64,000 nt of DNA, taken from NCBI RefSeq assembly GCF_965223285.1, contig NZ_OZ244997.1:4154001-4218000 (forward strand), in the 5' to 3' direction. Within the stretch, counting starts at the first letter, position 1. Each line of letters opens with the position of its first letter. The DNA comes from Leptofilum sp965223285. Lineage in GTDB: Bacteria > Chloroflexota > Anaerolineae > Promineifilales > Promineifilaceae. Shown piece by piece: positions 23,992 through 32,617 of this stretch. A program made the position numbers and the translations under genes. The notes under the pieces are model-generated. The model made no database searches and was not told the DNA's origin. It saw only the letters and a program-made list of their open reading frames with translations.

Positions 23992-25986
23992 ATGATTCCT
24001 GATCTTGGTTTTATTGCGTTGATTTTTGCGTTGGCAGCGGCCGTTTTTGCGGCAGGGGCGGCTTATTACGGCCGTCACACCAACAAACCCCGCTGGACAG
24101 AAAGTGCCCGCAACGCCACCATCGCCACGCTGCCCCTCATTACCATCGCTTGCGGGCTCCTGATTTTCTCGCTGCTCATCGACGACTTCTCTGTTGAGTA
24201 TGTTTGGCGCGTAAGCAGTATTGAAATGCCCACCTACCTGAAGGTGACAGCTTTGTGGGGGGGGCAGGCAGGTTCCTTGCTCTTCTGGAACTTTTTGCTG
24301 GCGGCCTTTACAGCCTCCGCCATGGCACGTAACTGGAGCAAGCAGCAAGAGCTGATGCCCTATGCCATTATGGTAGCCAGCTTCACCCAAATCTTCTTTA
24401 TTGCTATCTCTGTATTTGTAGAAAATCCATTTACGCGCATTGCGGTGATACCGCCAGATGGTAACGGTCTCAACCCGCTGCTGCGGCATCCCGGCATGAT
24501 CATTCACCCGCCAATGCTATATCTGGGCTTTGTCGGCTTCACCATCCCGTATGCCTTTGCCATGTCGGCACTCATTTCTGGCAAGCTGGATGATGTTTGG
24601 ATCAAGATTACGCGCCGCTGGACACTGGTGGCCTGGCTGTTTTTGAGCCTGGGGCTGATTTTAGGCGGCCGTTGGGCATACGACGTGCTGGGTTGGGGCG
24701 GCTACTGGGCTTGGGACCCAGTGGAAAACGCTTCCTTCATGCCTTGGCTGGCAGGAACCGCTTTTCTGCATTCAGTCATGATTCAAGAAAAGCGGAGCAT
24801 GTTCAAGATATGGAATATGTTCCTCATTGTATTAACGTACTGCCTGGTCATTTTTGGTACCTTTATTGTGCGTAGTGGCGTCATTTCTTCCGTGCATTCC
24901 TTTGCCCAATCGGCGATTGGACCCTTGTTCTTTGGTTTTATTGCCATCATGTTTGTGTTTTCGGCTTACTGGATGCTAAACCGACGGGAAGCGCTGCGCT
25001 CAAATAATCGGCTGAACTCACTTATCTCCCGCGAAGCAGCTTTTCTCTACAATAATTTTCTCATCTTGGCAATTTTGGTGATTGTGTTTTTGTTCACCAA
25101 TTACCCCATTATTTCTGAATTGTTCACTGGTGAAAAAGGATTCGTGGGGCCACCTGTGTACGAACAGGCGTTGGGGCCGCTCTTTTTGCTGCTGGTGTTG
25201 CTGATGGGTGTTGCACCCTTGACGATGTGGTATCGTTCTAGTGCCCAACGCATTGGCATGTCGCTGCGCTGGCCTGCACTGGCCGCTTTGCTGGTTGTGG
25301 TGGTTTTGTTCGCCTTAAACATTCGTGGCTGGGGTGCGCTTCTGGGCTTCTGGGTTGTCACCTTCTCAATGTTTTTAACGCTGCTGGAGTTTTGGAAGGG
25401 TACGCGTGCTCGCATGAAGCGTGGCGAAAATCCATTTGCTGCCTTTTCTAATTTGATGGCGCGGAACCGGCGGCGGTATGGTGGCTACTGGATTCATCTG
25501 GGCGTGATTGTGATGGCATTTGGCATCATCGGCGTAGAGATTTTTCAGGAACAGACGCAAATTCGGCTTTCGGTGGGTGAATCGGCCACGCTTGGCCGTT
25601 ACGAGATGACGTTCTTGGGCGCGACGCGGTATCCGGGACCAGATGATTTGCTGATTACTGAGGCGACGGTGGATGTGTATGAGAACGGCCGTTTCGTGGG
25701 CCAACTCAATCCACGTACGGAACTGTACACCCGCACCAACCAGCCAATGACCATTCCTAATGCTCGCTCAACCATCGCTGAGGATTTTTACGTGCTGATG
25801 ATCAACTGGGAGCCAACATCGGCTGACCAGGCAACTTTCCGCATCTATTTGAATCCGTTGATTAACTGGGTATGGGCGGGTGGCTTCATTTTTGTGTTCG
25901 GTACGCTCATTGCAGCCTGGCCAGACCCATCCGCCCAGCGTGCTTTGGCCAGACGGCCGCGTGTGGCTGTCTCGCCAACGGATTAG
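23992..25986 (+). CDS. ccmF: CcmF, cytochrome c heme lyase subunit
   Basis: The 664-residue protein has about 14-15 membrane segments and the length usual for CcmF. The WWD segment WGGYWAWDPVENASFMPW (about residues 232-249) is intact, unlike that of CcmC in this window. The histidine-flanked regions HPGMIIHPPMLYLGF (about 168) and YGGYWIHLGVIVMAFG (about 500) supply heme ligands. CcmF takes heme from CcmE and, with CcmH, attaches it to CxxCH motifs. It follows ccmE by 24 bases with an AAAGGAAGAG site. Confidence 0.95.
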   Translation: MIPDLGFIALIFALAAAVFAAGAAYYGRHTNKPRWTESARNATIATLPLITIACGLLIFSLLIDDFSVEYVWRVSSIEMPTYLKVTALWGGQAGSLLFWNFLLAAFTASAMARNWSKQQELMPYAIMVASFTQIFFIAISVFVENPFTRIAVIPPDGNGLNPLLRHPGMIIHPPMLYLGFVGFTIPYAFAMSALISGKLDDVWIKITRRWTLVAWLFLSLGLILGGRWAYDVLGWGGYWAWDPVENASFMPWLAGTAFLHSVMIQEKRSMFKIWNMFLIVLTYCLVIFGTFIVRSGVISSVHSFAQSAIGPLFFGFIAIMFVFSAYWMLNRREALRSNNRLNSLISREAAFLYNNFLILAILVIVFLFTNYPIISELFTGEKGFVGPPVYEQALGPLFLLLVLLMGVAPLTMWYRSSAQRIGMSLRWPALAALLVVVVLFALNIRGWGALLGFWVVTFSMFLTLLEFWKGTRARMKRGENPFAAFSNLMARNRRRYGGYWIHLGVIVMAFGIIGVEIFQEQTQIRLSVGESATLGRYEMTFLGATRYPGPDDLLITEATVDVYENGRFVGQLNPRTELYTRTNQPMTIPNARSTIAEDFYVLMINWEPTSADQATFRIYLNPLINWVWAGGFIFVFGTLIAAWPDPSAQRALARRPRVAVSPTD

Positions 25987-26005
25987 TGAGAATACGAGGT
26001 TACGT

Positions 26006-26518
26006 GTGTTTAACGCCTTACGATTAACAAAAATCGGAACGGCCGTCCTGTTGCTGTTGGGGGCATTACTGGTTGTGGCCCCCGTGCTGGCCCAAGATAC
26101 GGTTGTGACCGATGATGAAGTAAACGAAGTTGCCAAAGATTTATTCTGCCCCGTGTGTGAAAGCACACCGCTAGATGTATGCCCCACCCAGGCGTGTGCC
26201 GATTGGCGCGAGCTTATTCGGGAGCAGCTAGCTGCGGGGCAATCGCCACAAGAGGTGCAGGCTTATTTTGCCCGGCAATATGGGGATGGCGTTTTGGCAA
26301 ACCCGCCCAAACAAGGATTTAATCTGATTTTGTGGCTGTCGCCAGTGGTGGCTGTCATTTTAGGTGGAGTCTTTTTTAGCCGCTACATGCGTACATTGCG
26401 TGCCTCTGCCGCTGGCGTAGAGGCAGATGTAGAAGCGGAAACGGTGGATGCAGACGCGCCATCCATTCCCCAGGATGATTACAAAGCAAGATTAGAAGCA
26501 GAGTTACGAAATAGGTAA
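26006..26518 (+). CDS. ccmH: CcmH/CcmL apocytochrome thiol reductase subunit
   Basis: I chose the GTG at 26006, which follows CGAGG by six bases and gives a signal-like N-terminus; an open frame to 25880 lies within ccmF. The resulting 170-residue protein has the redox motif LFCPVC (Cys48, Cys51) where LRCPVC is usual, then the three-helix CcmH domain (YFARQYGDGVLANPPKQG) and a membrane helix near 108-127. Two further cysteines (DVCPTQAC) are unusual. CcmH reduces apocytochrome cysteines and presents them to CcmF. Its presence beside a cysteine-type CcmE is noteworthy because system I* lacks CcmH. Confidence 0.88.
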   Translation: MFNALRLTKIGTAVLLLLGALLVVAPVLAQDTVVTDDEVNEVAKDLFCPVCESTPLDVCPTQACADWRELIREQLAAGQSPQEVQAYFARQYGDGVLANPPKQGFNLILWLSPVVAVILGGVFFSRYMRTLRASAAGVEADVEAETVDADAPSIPQDDYKARLEAELRNR

Positions 26519-26524
26519 TTGATT

Positions 26525-27109
26525 ATGAGTGATATAGCTGCAAAATCGGAAGAGAAGCCCCAAAAATCTTCCCGCAGCCTTACGAGCATTATTGTTTGGG
26601 TGCTGGTAATTGGTCTGCTGGCAATGTTGGGCTGGGGCTTGGTGCAAAGCAGTGCTCCCCGGCCAGAAGCTGGCGAACAGGCACCCGCGTTTGAGGTAGA
26701 ATTTTTTGAAGGGTATGAGTGGAACGGCCGTTCCTCGGCTTCCCTTGATGACATGGACGGCCAAATTGTGGTGATGAACTTCTGGGCGTCCTGGTGTGTG
26801 GAATGCCGCGCGGAAACGGATGAGCTGGAAGCCGCCTGGCTGAAATATGCCGACCAGGGCGTTGTCTTTGTCGGTGTGGCCTACTCTGATGTGGAGCCAA
26901 ACTCCATCGCCTACATGGAAGAATTTGCTGTTACCTTTCCCCACGCCCCCGATTTAGGCACCCGCATCTCTAATGATTATGAGATTACGGGCGTGCCGGA
27001 AACATTTATTATCGATCAAAATGGCGAAATTGCTTACGTGCAGATTGGCCCTATCAGCAGCAGCACGCTCGATTCCGTCATTGGCCAGCTTTTGGCCCAG
27101 GGAGGGTAA
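26525..27109 (+). CDS. ccmG: CcmG-like thioredoxin family protein
   Basis: The protein has 194 residues from the ATG at 26525. An N-terminal membrane anchor (about residues 20-41) is followed by a TlpA-type thioredoxin domain with WASWCVECR (Cys91, Cys94) and the cis-proline region GVPETF. CcmG keeps CcmH or the apocytochrome reduced on the outer face of the membrane. The gene starts six bases after the ccmH stop, and the next gene follows three bases after its own stop. The CcdA-like protein at 2203 is the probable electron donor. Confidence 0.88.
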   Translation: MSDIAAKSEEKPQKSSRSLTSIIVWVLVIGLLAMLGWGLVQSSAPRPEAGEQAPAFEVEFFEGYEWNGRSSASLDDMDGQIVVMNFWASWCVECRAETDELEAAWLKYADQGVVFVGVAYSDVEPNSIAYMEEFAVTFPHAPDLGTRISNDYEITGVPETFIIDQNGEIAYVQIGPISSSTLDSVIGQLLAQGG

Positions 27110-27112
27110 CCG

Positions 27113-27634
27113 TTGGCGACTGGTTCAATTTTATTAGGGATTGCACTCCTGGTGTTAACGGGCTTGTTTATTGCCCGCCCCTTTTTACGTCCTCAGGAAG
27201 AGGAGAGAGAGCTGACAGCGTATCAGCAATTGCTGGCAGAGAAGGAAGTGTTGCTGGATCAAATTCGTGCGCTCGATTTTGACCACGAGACTAGCAAAAT
27301 ACCTACAGAAGTGCATGAAATTCAGCGTACTCGGTTGATAGAACAGGCAACGGCCGTTCTCAAGGATATAGATGAAGCTGATGGCGACTCAGTTCCGGTT
27401 GAAAGCGTAGATGATATTGTGGATGTTGATATTGAAATTGAGGCTGCCATTGCCCGGACTCGGCGGCAGCGCAGCCAAAAGGGTGCCGTTCCCGCCGCCA
27501 TGCCTGCATCTGCTGCCACAAACGGACATGCCCGCTTTTGCCCACAATGTGGCACGGCAACCGACCCTGGCGATCGGTTCTGCGCCAACTGCGGCCACGG
27601 TTTGGCTCTAGAAAGTTCAACAAAAACTGCGTGA
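27113..27634 (+). CDS. CcmI-like membrane protein with C-terminal zinc ribbon
   Basis: Translation starts at TTG 27113, six bases after GGAGGG; no ATG is suitable. The 173-residue protein has one membrane helix (about residues 3-22). A coiled region (LLAEKEVLLDQIRALDFDHE) like the N-terminal part of CcmI follows. After a linker comes a two-knuckle zinc ribbon (CPQCG and CANCG) near the end. It lacks the TPR domain of full CcmI. A role in presenting apocytochrome to CcmFH is inferred from position. Zinc ribbons of this type also occur in unrelated small membrane proteins. Confidence 0.7.
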   Translation: MATGSILLGIALLVLTGLFIARPFLRPQEEERELTAYQQLLAEKEVLLDQIRALDFDHETSKIPTEVHEIQRTRLIEQATAVLKDIDEADGDSVPVESVDDIVDVDIEIEAAIARTRRQRSQKGAVPAAMPASAATNGHARFCPQCGTATDPGDRFCANCGHGLALESSTKTA

Positions 27635-27640
27635 GTGATA

Positions 27641-29476
27641 ATGAAGATAAATAAATTGACTGATTCAGCAACTATGCATTTGCTGCTGATTTTAGCTGCC
27701 ATTGCGCTGGCTGTACTTGGTTTTATCTTGCTGCCGACGGCGACTACCGTGGCGCAAGATGTGCCGCCACCCACTGCGCCGCCAGATGCAGCGGCTGGCT
27801 TGGCAATTTACAGCGAGCGATGTGAAGTTTGTCATGGTGAGATGGGGAATGGTTTGGGAGTCCAGGCTGTTCAAGCAGGGTTGGAACCGGCTGCATTTTC
27901 TGAGCCAACTTACCGGGTAACGGCCGTTCCTGCCGTTATGTTCGATATTATAAACAATGGAAATATCAATGCTGGAATGCCACCCTTTGGCAGTGCCAGC
28001 AGCGCGCCGCTGGATGATGCCGACATCTGGAATCTGGTCGCCGTGGCTTACAGCTTTAGCACCCGGCCAGATGATATTGCCGCTGGCGAGGCGTTAGCTA
28101 CCGAGCTGGAAGCAGATACATCCACCTGGCCTGGCGTGGCGTACTGGTTTAGCCGCAGCAATGAAGCAATTTTGGCGGAGCTTGAAAGCGAAGATATTTT
28201 GGGGATCGATCTCAGTGAGCTAACTGATGAAGAAAAGTTGTCGCTGATTGATTACGGCCGTTCCCTCAACTACACCTACACCGATCCGCTGGCTGCTTTT
28301 GCCCCGGTGCCGTTGGGCATCATCAACGGGCAGGTGATCAACGGCACCACTAACGAAGCATACAGTGAGGGTGAGGTGCGTTTGCGTGCCTTCACCACGC
28401 AGCTAGAAGAGATGTATACCGAAACAGTGCCTATCAATGAAGATGGCAGCTTTGAATTCCAATTGGAAAATGTGCCTACAGATTGGGTCTTTTTGGCTGA
28501 TGTAGCGTATGGCGATCTCACCTTCAACAGCAATGCAGTGCAAATCTCTAACGCGCAGCCAGAAGCCCAAATACCCCTCTTCATTTTTGAAACGACTACT
28601 GATCCCGCAGCAATTAGCATCGACCGTCTGCACATGATCTTCACTTTTGGCGAAGAGCGGCTGATTGTGTCTGAACTGTATGTATTTAGCAATCGGGAAG
28701 CGGCCGTTTTTGTAGGCAAAAGTGGTGATTATACTCAGGGAACTGTGGAGATTGGCTTGCCAACGGGTGCTGAAAATATCAGCTTTCAACGTGGTTTTGG
28801 CACTTCGCTAGACAGCTTCATCCCCGCAACCGATTTCATTCGCACAGAAACGGGCTGGGCTGACGTGAACCCGCTGCAACCAGGTGCTGGCAGCTTGAAC
28901 CTGCTGGTGAATTACGATTTGCCTTATGAAGATGGCATGATGCTGGCCCATCCGCTTGCCTACCAACTCAGCGGGGGTGCCTCCGTCATTATGGCGGATG
29001 CCGGGGTGCAAATTTCGGATGAAAATTGGGCGTCGCAGGGTGCGCAGGCAACAGCGAGCGGTTCGTTTGTAAGCTATATCAACACCAACTTGGCCAATGC
29101 AGATGCAATTAGCATGACGCTAGACGGCCGTCCTACCCAAATTTTCGATGCGCAGGGAAACGCTTTGCCAGTACGCAACGAAACGAATGAACTGATTGTG
29201 GGTGGTGTGGCCCTGGCTGCCATGTTGGCGGTAGGCTTCTTCCTGGTGCAGCGTTGGCGGACTGCGCCTGCGGGCCAAACCAGTGTTGGCCCTGTACCTG
29301 TGCCTGTTGCTGCTCCGCCACGCCAGGCTAGCCAACATGCCGCATCTGAAAAGGGCAAGTTACTGGAAGCCATTGCCGATTTGGATGATGCCTACGAGGC
29401 CGGCGAACTGGGGGAAGCTACGTATCGAGCCCAGCGGCAAGACTTGAAATCGCGGTTAACGGCCGTTTGGCAATAA
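27641..29476 (+). CDS. Membrane-anchored c-type cytochrome with large ectodomain
   Basis: The 611-residue protein starts at ATG 27641, just after the CcmI-like stop. An N-terminal hydrophobic segment (about 14-34) is followed by a cytochrome c domain with CEVCH at residues 61-65 and a methionine region GMPPFG near 113. Residues about 210-520 form a beta-rich region with an Ig/carboxypeptidase-regulatory-like part (LGIINGQVINGTTNEAYSEG). A membrane helix lies near 525-545. The short C-terminal helical tail (KLLEAIADLDDAYEAGELGE) resembles the CcmI coiled part. It is the likely first client of the maturation genes upstream. No enzymatic motif was recognised in the ectodomain. Confidence 0.8.
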   Translation: MKINKLTDSATMHLLLILAAIALAVLGFILLPTATTVAQDVPPPTAPPDAAAGLAIYSERCEVCHGEMGNGLGVQAVQAGLEPAAFSEPTYRVTAVPAVMFDIINNGNINAGMPPFGSASSAPLDDADIWNLVAVAYSFSTRPDDIAAGEALATELEADTSTWPGVAYWFSRSNEAILAELESEDILGIDLSELTDEEKLSLIDYGRSLNYTYTDPLAAFAPVPLGIINGQVINGTTNEAYSEGEVRLRAFTTQLEEMYTETVPINEDGSFEFQLENVPTDWVFLADVAYGDLTFNSNAVQISNAQPEAQIPLFIFETTTDPAAISIDRLHMIFTFGEERLIVSELYVFSNREAAVFVGKSGDYTQGTVEIGLPTGAENISFQRGFGTSLDSFIPATDFIRTETGWADVNPLQPGAGSLNLLVNYDLPYEDGMMLAHPLAYQLSGGASVIMADAGVQISDENWASQGAQATASGSFVSYINTNLANADAISMTLDGRPTQIFDAQGNALPVRNETNELIVGGVALAAMLAVGFFLVQRWRTAPAGQTSVGPVPVPVAAPPRQASQHAASEKGKLLEAIADLDDAYEAGELGEATYRAQRQDLKSRLTAVWQ

Positions 29477-29526
29477 GAATCCATCCGCAAGCCGCGGAGG
29501 AAAAGAGAAATTGCCTTGTCGCAAAA

Positions 29527-29546
29527 CTCTCTGTGTACTCTGTGGC
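29527..29546. repeat. Copy of the CCACAGAG-type dispersed word
   Basis: CTCTCTGTGTACTCTGTGGC is a reverse-complement relative of GCCACAGAGAGCACAGAGG at 32552-32570 and of the copy at 39515-39533. It lies just before the EthD-like gene start. Confidence 0.6.
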
Positions 29547-29560
29547 GAATAGATCAACCT

Positions 29561-29893
29561 ATGTACAAATTTGTTACCATTTATCGCCGTGTAGACGATG
29601 AGCAGCTGTTGGAGCAATTCTTCAATGAGACTCACCTGCCATTGGCGGAGCAGCTCCCCGGATTGGTGCGGCGTGAAGTGGGCCGCATTTCTCACAAGCC
29701 AGGCGGCGAATCCCGCTTTCACCTCATGTTTGAGCTGTACTTCAAATCGAAATTGAGTTTTGAGGCGGCGATGGGAACTCCCATCGGCATTCAGCTCATC
29801 GAGGCGTTGAAGCCGTGGGCCGAGGCCAAAATCATCACCTGGTATTTTGCGGATGCGTTTACGGAAGACATGGAAAACACCAGCGAACAGTAA
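29561..29893 (+). CDS. EthD-domain small protein
   Basis: The protein has 110 residues from the ATG at 29561; the frame is open to 29516 but the added residues come from a dispersed repeat. The sequence YKFVTIYRR at the start, HLPLAEQLPGL near residue 27 and the C-terminal YFADAFTED fit the EthD dimeric alpha-beta barrel family. Members are small cofactor-free or accessory proteins in degradation pathways. There is no ferredoxin or P450 gene nearby to suggest the ethyl tert-butyl ether pathway after which the family is named. Function unassigned. Confidence 0.75.
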   Translation: MYKFVTIYRRVDDEQLLEQFFNETHLPLAEQLPGLVRREVGRISHKPGGESRFHLMFELYFKSKLSFEAAMGTPIGIQLIEALKPWAEAKIITWYFADAFTEDMENTSEQ

Positions 29894-29926
29894 ATAGTTA
29901 GGACTTACGCATTACCGATTGCTGAC

Positions 29927-31384
29927 TTACTGGTCACCGCCCCCGCCCCCACTCTCAACTGGCGCAATGGGAATAAAGGTTTGGTATGCCAAGGGTCGGT
30001 AAACAAACAGTTCGGCCGAAGCAGTGCTGCCGCGCCTTCCCCCCGCAGCATAAATGTTTGTCTCAATGTAGGTGATGCCCAAATGATGCCAACTGGGCCG
30101 CTCGTTTAGCTGGGGTGTGTTTACCACCGACCATTGATCTGCGTCTGGATTATAAGATTCGCTGTAGGTGATGGGCTCTTCGCCAAATGCCCCACCCCCA
30201 AACATATACAGTTTGTTGAACAGCCCTACTGCGCTGGCTCCGGCGCGGGGGAGCAGCGTGTCGGCACAGCTGTGCCAACGGCCGTCTGTTTCGTCAGCCC
30301 CATCGCCAGAAGCAGTAGGGTCAAAGTAGGCACAGTTGGTCAACGGCCGTTCGCCATCATAGCCACCTACCACATACAGCTGCCCCTTGATAACACCACC
30401 AGCTACAAAGGCGCGGGCGGTAGGCATGGCGGGCAAGATTTGCCAACTGCTGCTAGCCGGGTCGAAGCGGTATGCATCTGCCAAATAATTTTGCCCATCC
30501 CAGCCGCCAAACAGGTAGATAAAGCTGCCGTCTGAGAGCGTTAAGCCGCCAGAAACGGCCGTTGGCAGCGGGGTCGTGACGCGCCAGCTATCATTGGCCG
30601 GACTGTACACTTCGACGACATTGGTCGGTTGACCATCAGCCAGCCGACCACCGGGGACATAAATTTCGCCAAACAGTTCGGCACCCGTTATGTCGGTAAC
30701 GGCCGTTGGCTTAAAGGCGCCCGGCTGCCAAACCAGTTCAGATGTATCCAAAATAGAAACATCGCCGGTGACACCTTCTTCCGTTTCGCCGCTGATCAGA
30801 TACAAATGCAGGCCACTGCCCACCAAGGCCATGTTGCTTCTGGCATTCGGTAAGGGCCGACTTTGCAGCCAATCATTTGTGATGGGGGTTTCGATGAATG
30901 GTTCCGCCGTCGGCTGGGGCGTTGGCGTAGCTTCTTCGTCGAATGCCTGACTCGCCAGGATGATGACAACGATCAACAATGCAAGCACCAAGCTGGCAAT
31001 GCCAACCCATCGGGGAAAGAAAGCTGGACGAGGGGTTACGGAGGTAGGGGCAGGTTGTGGTGGGGAAACGGCCGTTTCTACAATTGATTCTGCTTCTGGT
31101 TCTGCATCAGCAGTAGGATCTTCTTCTGGGAGTAGGTCTGTGGTTACTGGATCAGGTTCGCTGGTGATCCCTTCTAGAACCACTATCCCCTGCTGCAAGG
31201 CAGCGGTGGTCGCTTCTGTGCGGGAGCCGACGTCCAGCTTGGTGAAAATATTGCGTAAGTGTACTTTAACCGTGTTTTGACTAATGGATAAAGTCGCGGC
31301 AATCTCTTTGTTGCCCGCACCGTTCACAACACATTGCAAAACTTCCAGTTCTCGCTTGCTTAGCTCCTCACCTTTTTCAGCCAT
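29927..31384 (-). CDS. LuxR-type HTH, membrane helix and Kelch propeller protein
   Basis: The 485-residue protein starts with a LuxR-type helix-turn-helix (residues about 7-65: LSKRELEVLQCVVNGAGNKE, then TVKVHLRNIF). A Thr/Pro/acidic linker and a membrane helix near 127-147 follow. Residues about 175-470 hold five or six Kelch repeats (GGWDGQN, GGYDGER, GGGAFGE), ending in a Gly-rich tail. The DNA-binding end would be cytoplasmic and the propeller outside. This would make it a one-component membrane-bound regulator; the architecture is unusual. The gene upstream (31408) is 23 bases away and probably co-transcribed. Confidence 0.85.
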   Translation of the reverse strand: MAEKGEELSKRELEVLQCVVNGAGNKEIAATLSISQNTVKVHLRNIFTKLDVGSRTEATTAALQQGIVVLEGITSEPDPVTTDLLPEEDPTADAEPEAESIVETAVSPPQPAPTSVTPRPAFFPRWVGIASLVLALLIVVIILASQAFDEEATPTPQPTAEPFIETPITNDWLQSRPLPNARSNMALVGSGLHLYLISGETEEGVTGDVSILDTSELVWQPGAFKPTAVTDITGAELFGEIYVPGGRLADGQPTNVVEVYSPANDSWRVTTPLPTAVSGGLTLSDGSFIYLFGGWDGQNYLADAYRFDPASSSWQILPAMPTARAFVAGGVIKGQLYVVGGYDGERPLTNCAYFDPTASGDGADETDGRWHSCADTLLPRAGASAVGLFNKLYMFGGGAFGEEPITYSESYNPDADQWSVVNTPQLNERPSWHHLGITYIETNIYAAGGRRGSTASAELFVYRPLAYQTFIPIAPVESGGGGGDQ

Positions 31385-31407
31385 GAATCAAGTTTGTCAT
31401 CAACCAT

Positions 31408-32472
31408 TTAGGGAGACGCTGGTGTCTCCGTTGGCAAGACAAAAGGTGACCCTACAAAAGGTTCTGTGTCGCTAATTGGCACGGTGTCGGTAATTGGTTC
31501 CGAAGGGGTAGGCGTAGCCAGCAGGCAATTCTCTTCTGCTTCGGTACGCTTCTGGGTAAGCTCGGATGCAGTTTGGTACGAACCGGCCTCAATGTACAGT
31601 TGCTCTGCTGGGCACCAATCCTGGGCAAAGGCATACTGGTCACCCAAAGAGACCAGCACCGTAAATAGCTGTTCGCACGACGACTGGTAAAATGGTGCCG
31701 CCAAACACAAATCGCGGAAGTAATATGCAGTTGCTTCCCAATTTACCCCATAAAAAGAGATGCCTTGCGTGTAAAGTTCTGCCCATGTTTGGTAATCAAT
31801 CACGTATTGGGGCAAATCACCCAACTGCTGCGCCTGGGCTAAATAAAACATACCTAGCTCCACCTGCTCGCCCTCAATCAAATCCAGCCCGTAATTTAGA
31901 TAGACATCATACAGCAGTTGGTCTGTCTCTTCGCGCTCAAAGCTGGGGAACTGCTGCTGGAAGGCGATGAGGGCAGGCAATGCTTCTTCCCAGAATTTGG
32001 TAGCTACCAGCCGCCGGATGCGCAGCAGCTCTTCATTGGGGCTGTCGATGGCACCTGGCGTGGCGGTGGGTAGGCGGGTGGGGGCCGGGGTAACGGTTAC
32101 GGCCGTTACCGGGGTTGGTTCTGGCGTTGCACCGAGACCAGCAAACGCCTGGTCGCGCAAGGTTTGAGCCTCAGCATGACTGCTATCTCGTTCCAGCACC
32201 CATTCCAAACGCGTCAATGCCAATTGGAAGTTGCCCTGGGAAATATTTTCTTCAGCCAATGTTACTTGTCGGTCGAGCTGGGCAAACTGTTTGTTTTGCA
32301 GTTCGCGCTGGCCGCTTTGCCAGCCTAAAAAGGCAATCAGTAAAAACCAGCCTATCAGCACCGAAAAGATGATGAGCAGCAGACCCGCCACGCGCATGGG
32401 CCGCCGCTTTTGCTTGGGTGGGGTGGAAGGTTGGTTTCTCGATTCCGTTGCCTGAGGTACAGCATCACTCAT
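31408..32472 (-). CDS. Membrane-anchored TPR-like helical repeat protein
   Basis: The 354-residue protein has a basic N-terminus, a membrane helix (about residues 28-50), a TPR-like pair (NISQGNFQLALTRLEWVLER) and a Thr/Pro linker near 114-140. A second helical region follows with five cysteines (for example LCLAAPFYQSSCEQLF), and the protein ends in another Thr/Pro tail. It lies upstream of the LuxR-Kelch gene and may work with it. A TATACT box ends seven bases before the ATG with no ribosome site, so the transcript may be leaderless. No named family was recognised. Confidence 0.7.
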   Translation of the reverse strand: MSDAVPQATESRNQPSTPPKQKRRPMRVAGLLLIIFSVLIGWFLLIAFLGWQSGQRELQNKQFAQLDRQVTLAEENISQGNFQLALTRLEWVLERDSSHAEAQTLRDQAFAGLGATPEPTPVTAVTVTPAPTRLPTATPGAIDSPNEELLRIRRLVATKFWEEALPALIAFQQQFPSFEREETDQLLYDVYLNYGLDLIEGEQVELGMFYLAQAQQLGDLPQYVIDYQTWAELYTQGISFYGVNWEATAYYFRDLCLAAPFYQSSCEQLFTVLVSLGDQYAFAQDWCPAEQLYIEAGSYQTASELTQKRTEAEENCLLATPTPSEPITDTVPISDTEPFVGSPFVLPTETPASP

Positions 32473-32479
32473 ACGCGGT

Positions 32480-32485
32480 AGTATA
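32480..32485 (-). promoter_or_regulatory. Candidate leaderless -10 box (TATACT) for the 31408-32472 gene
   Basis: On the minus strand TATACT is followed by seven bases and then the ATG at 32472. No Shine-Dalgarno sequence lies between. Confidence 0.5.
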
Positions 32486-32551
32486 CCTTATTTACGGCCG
32501 TATCGTTTATAAAGTGCGGCCAAAGTTATCTTTTACTTATCGGTTTTATTT

Positions 32552-32617
32552 GCCACAGAGAGCACAGAGGAAAAAGAGGTAAAGAAAAATCTCAAACGTC
32601 TCTGTTCCCTCTGTGGC
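32552..32617. repeat. Inverted pair of CCACAGAG words at a gene end
   Basis: GCCACAGAGAGCACAGAGG begins at 32552 and its partner CCCTCTGTGGC ends at 32617. The last base overlaps the stop codon of the glycosyltransferase gene on the minus strand. Confidence 0.7.
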
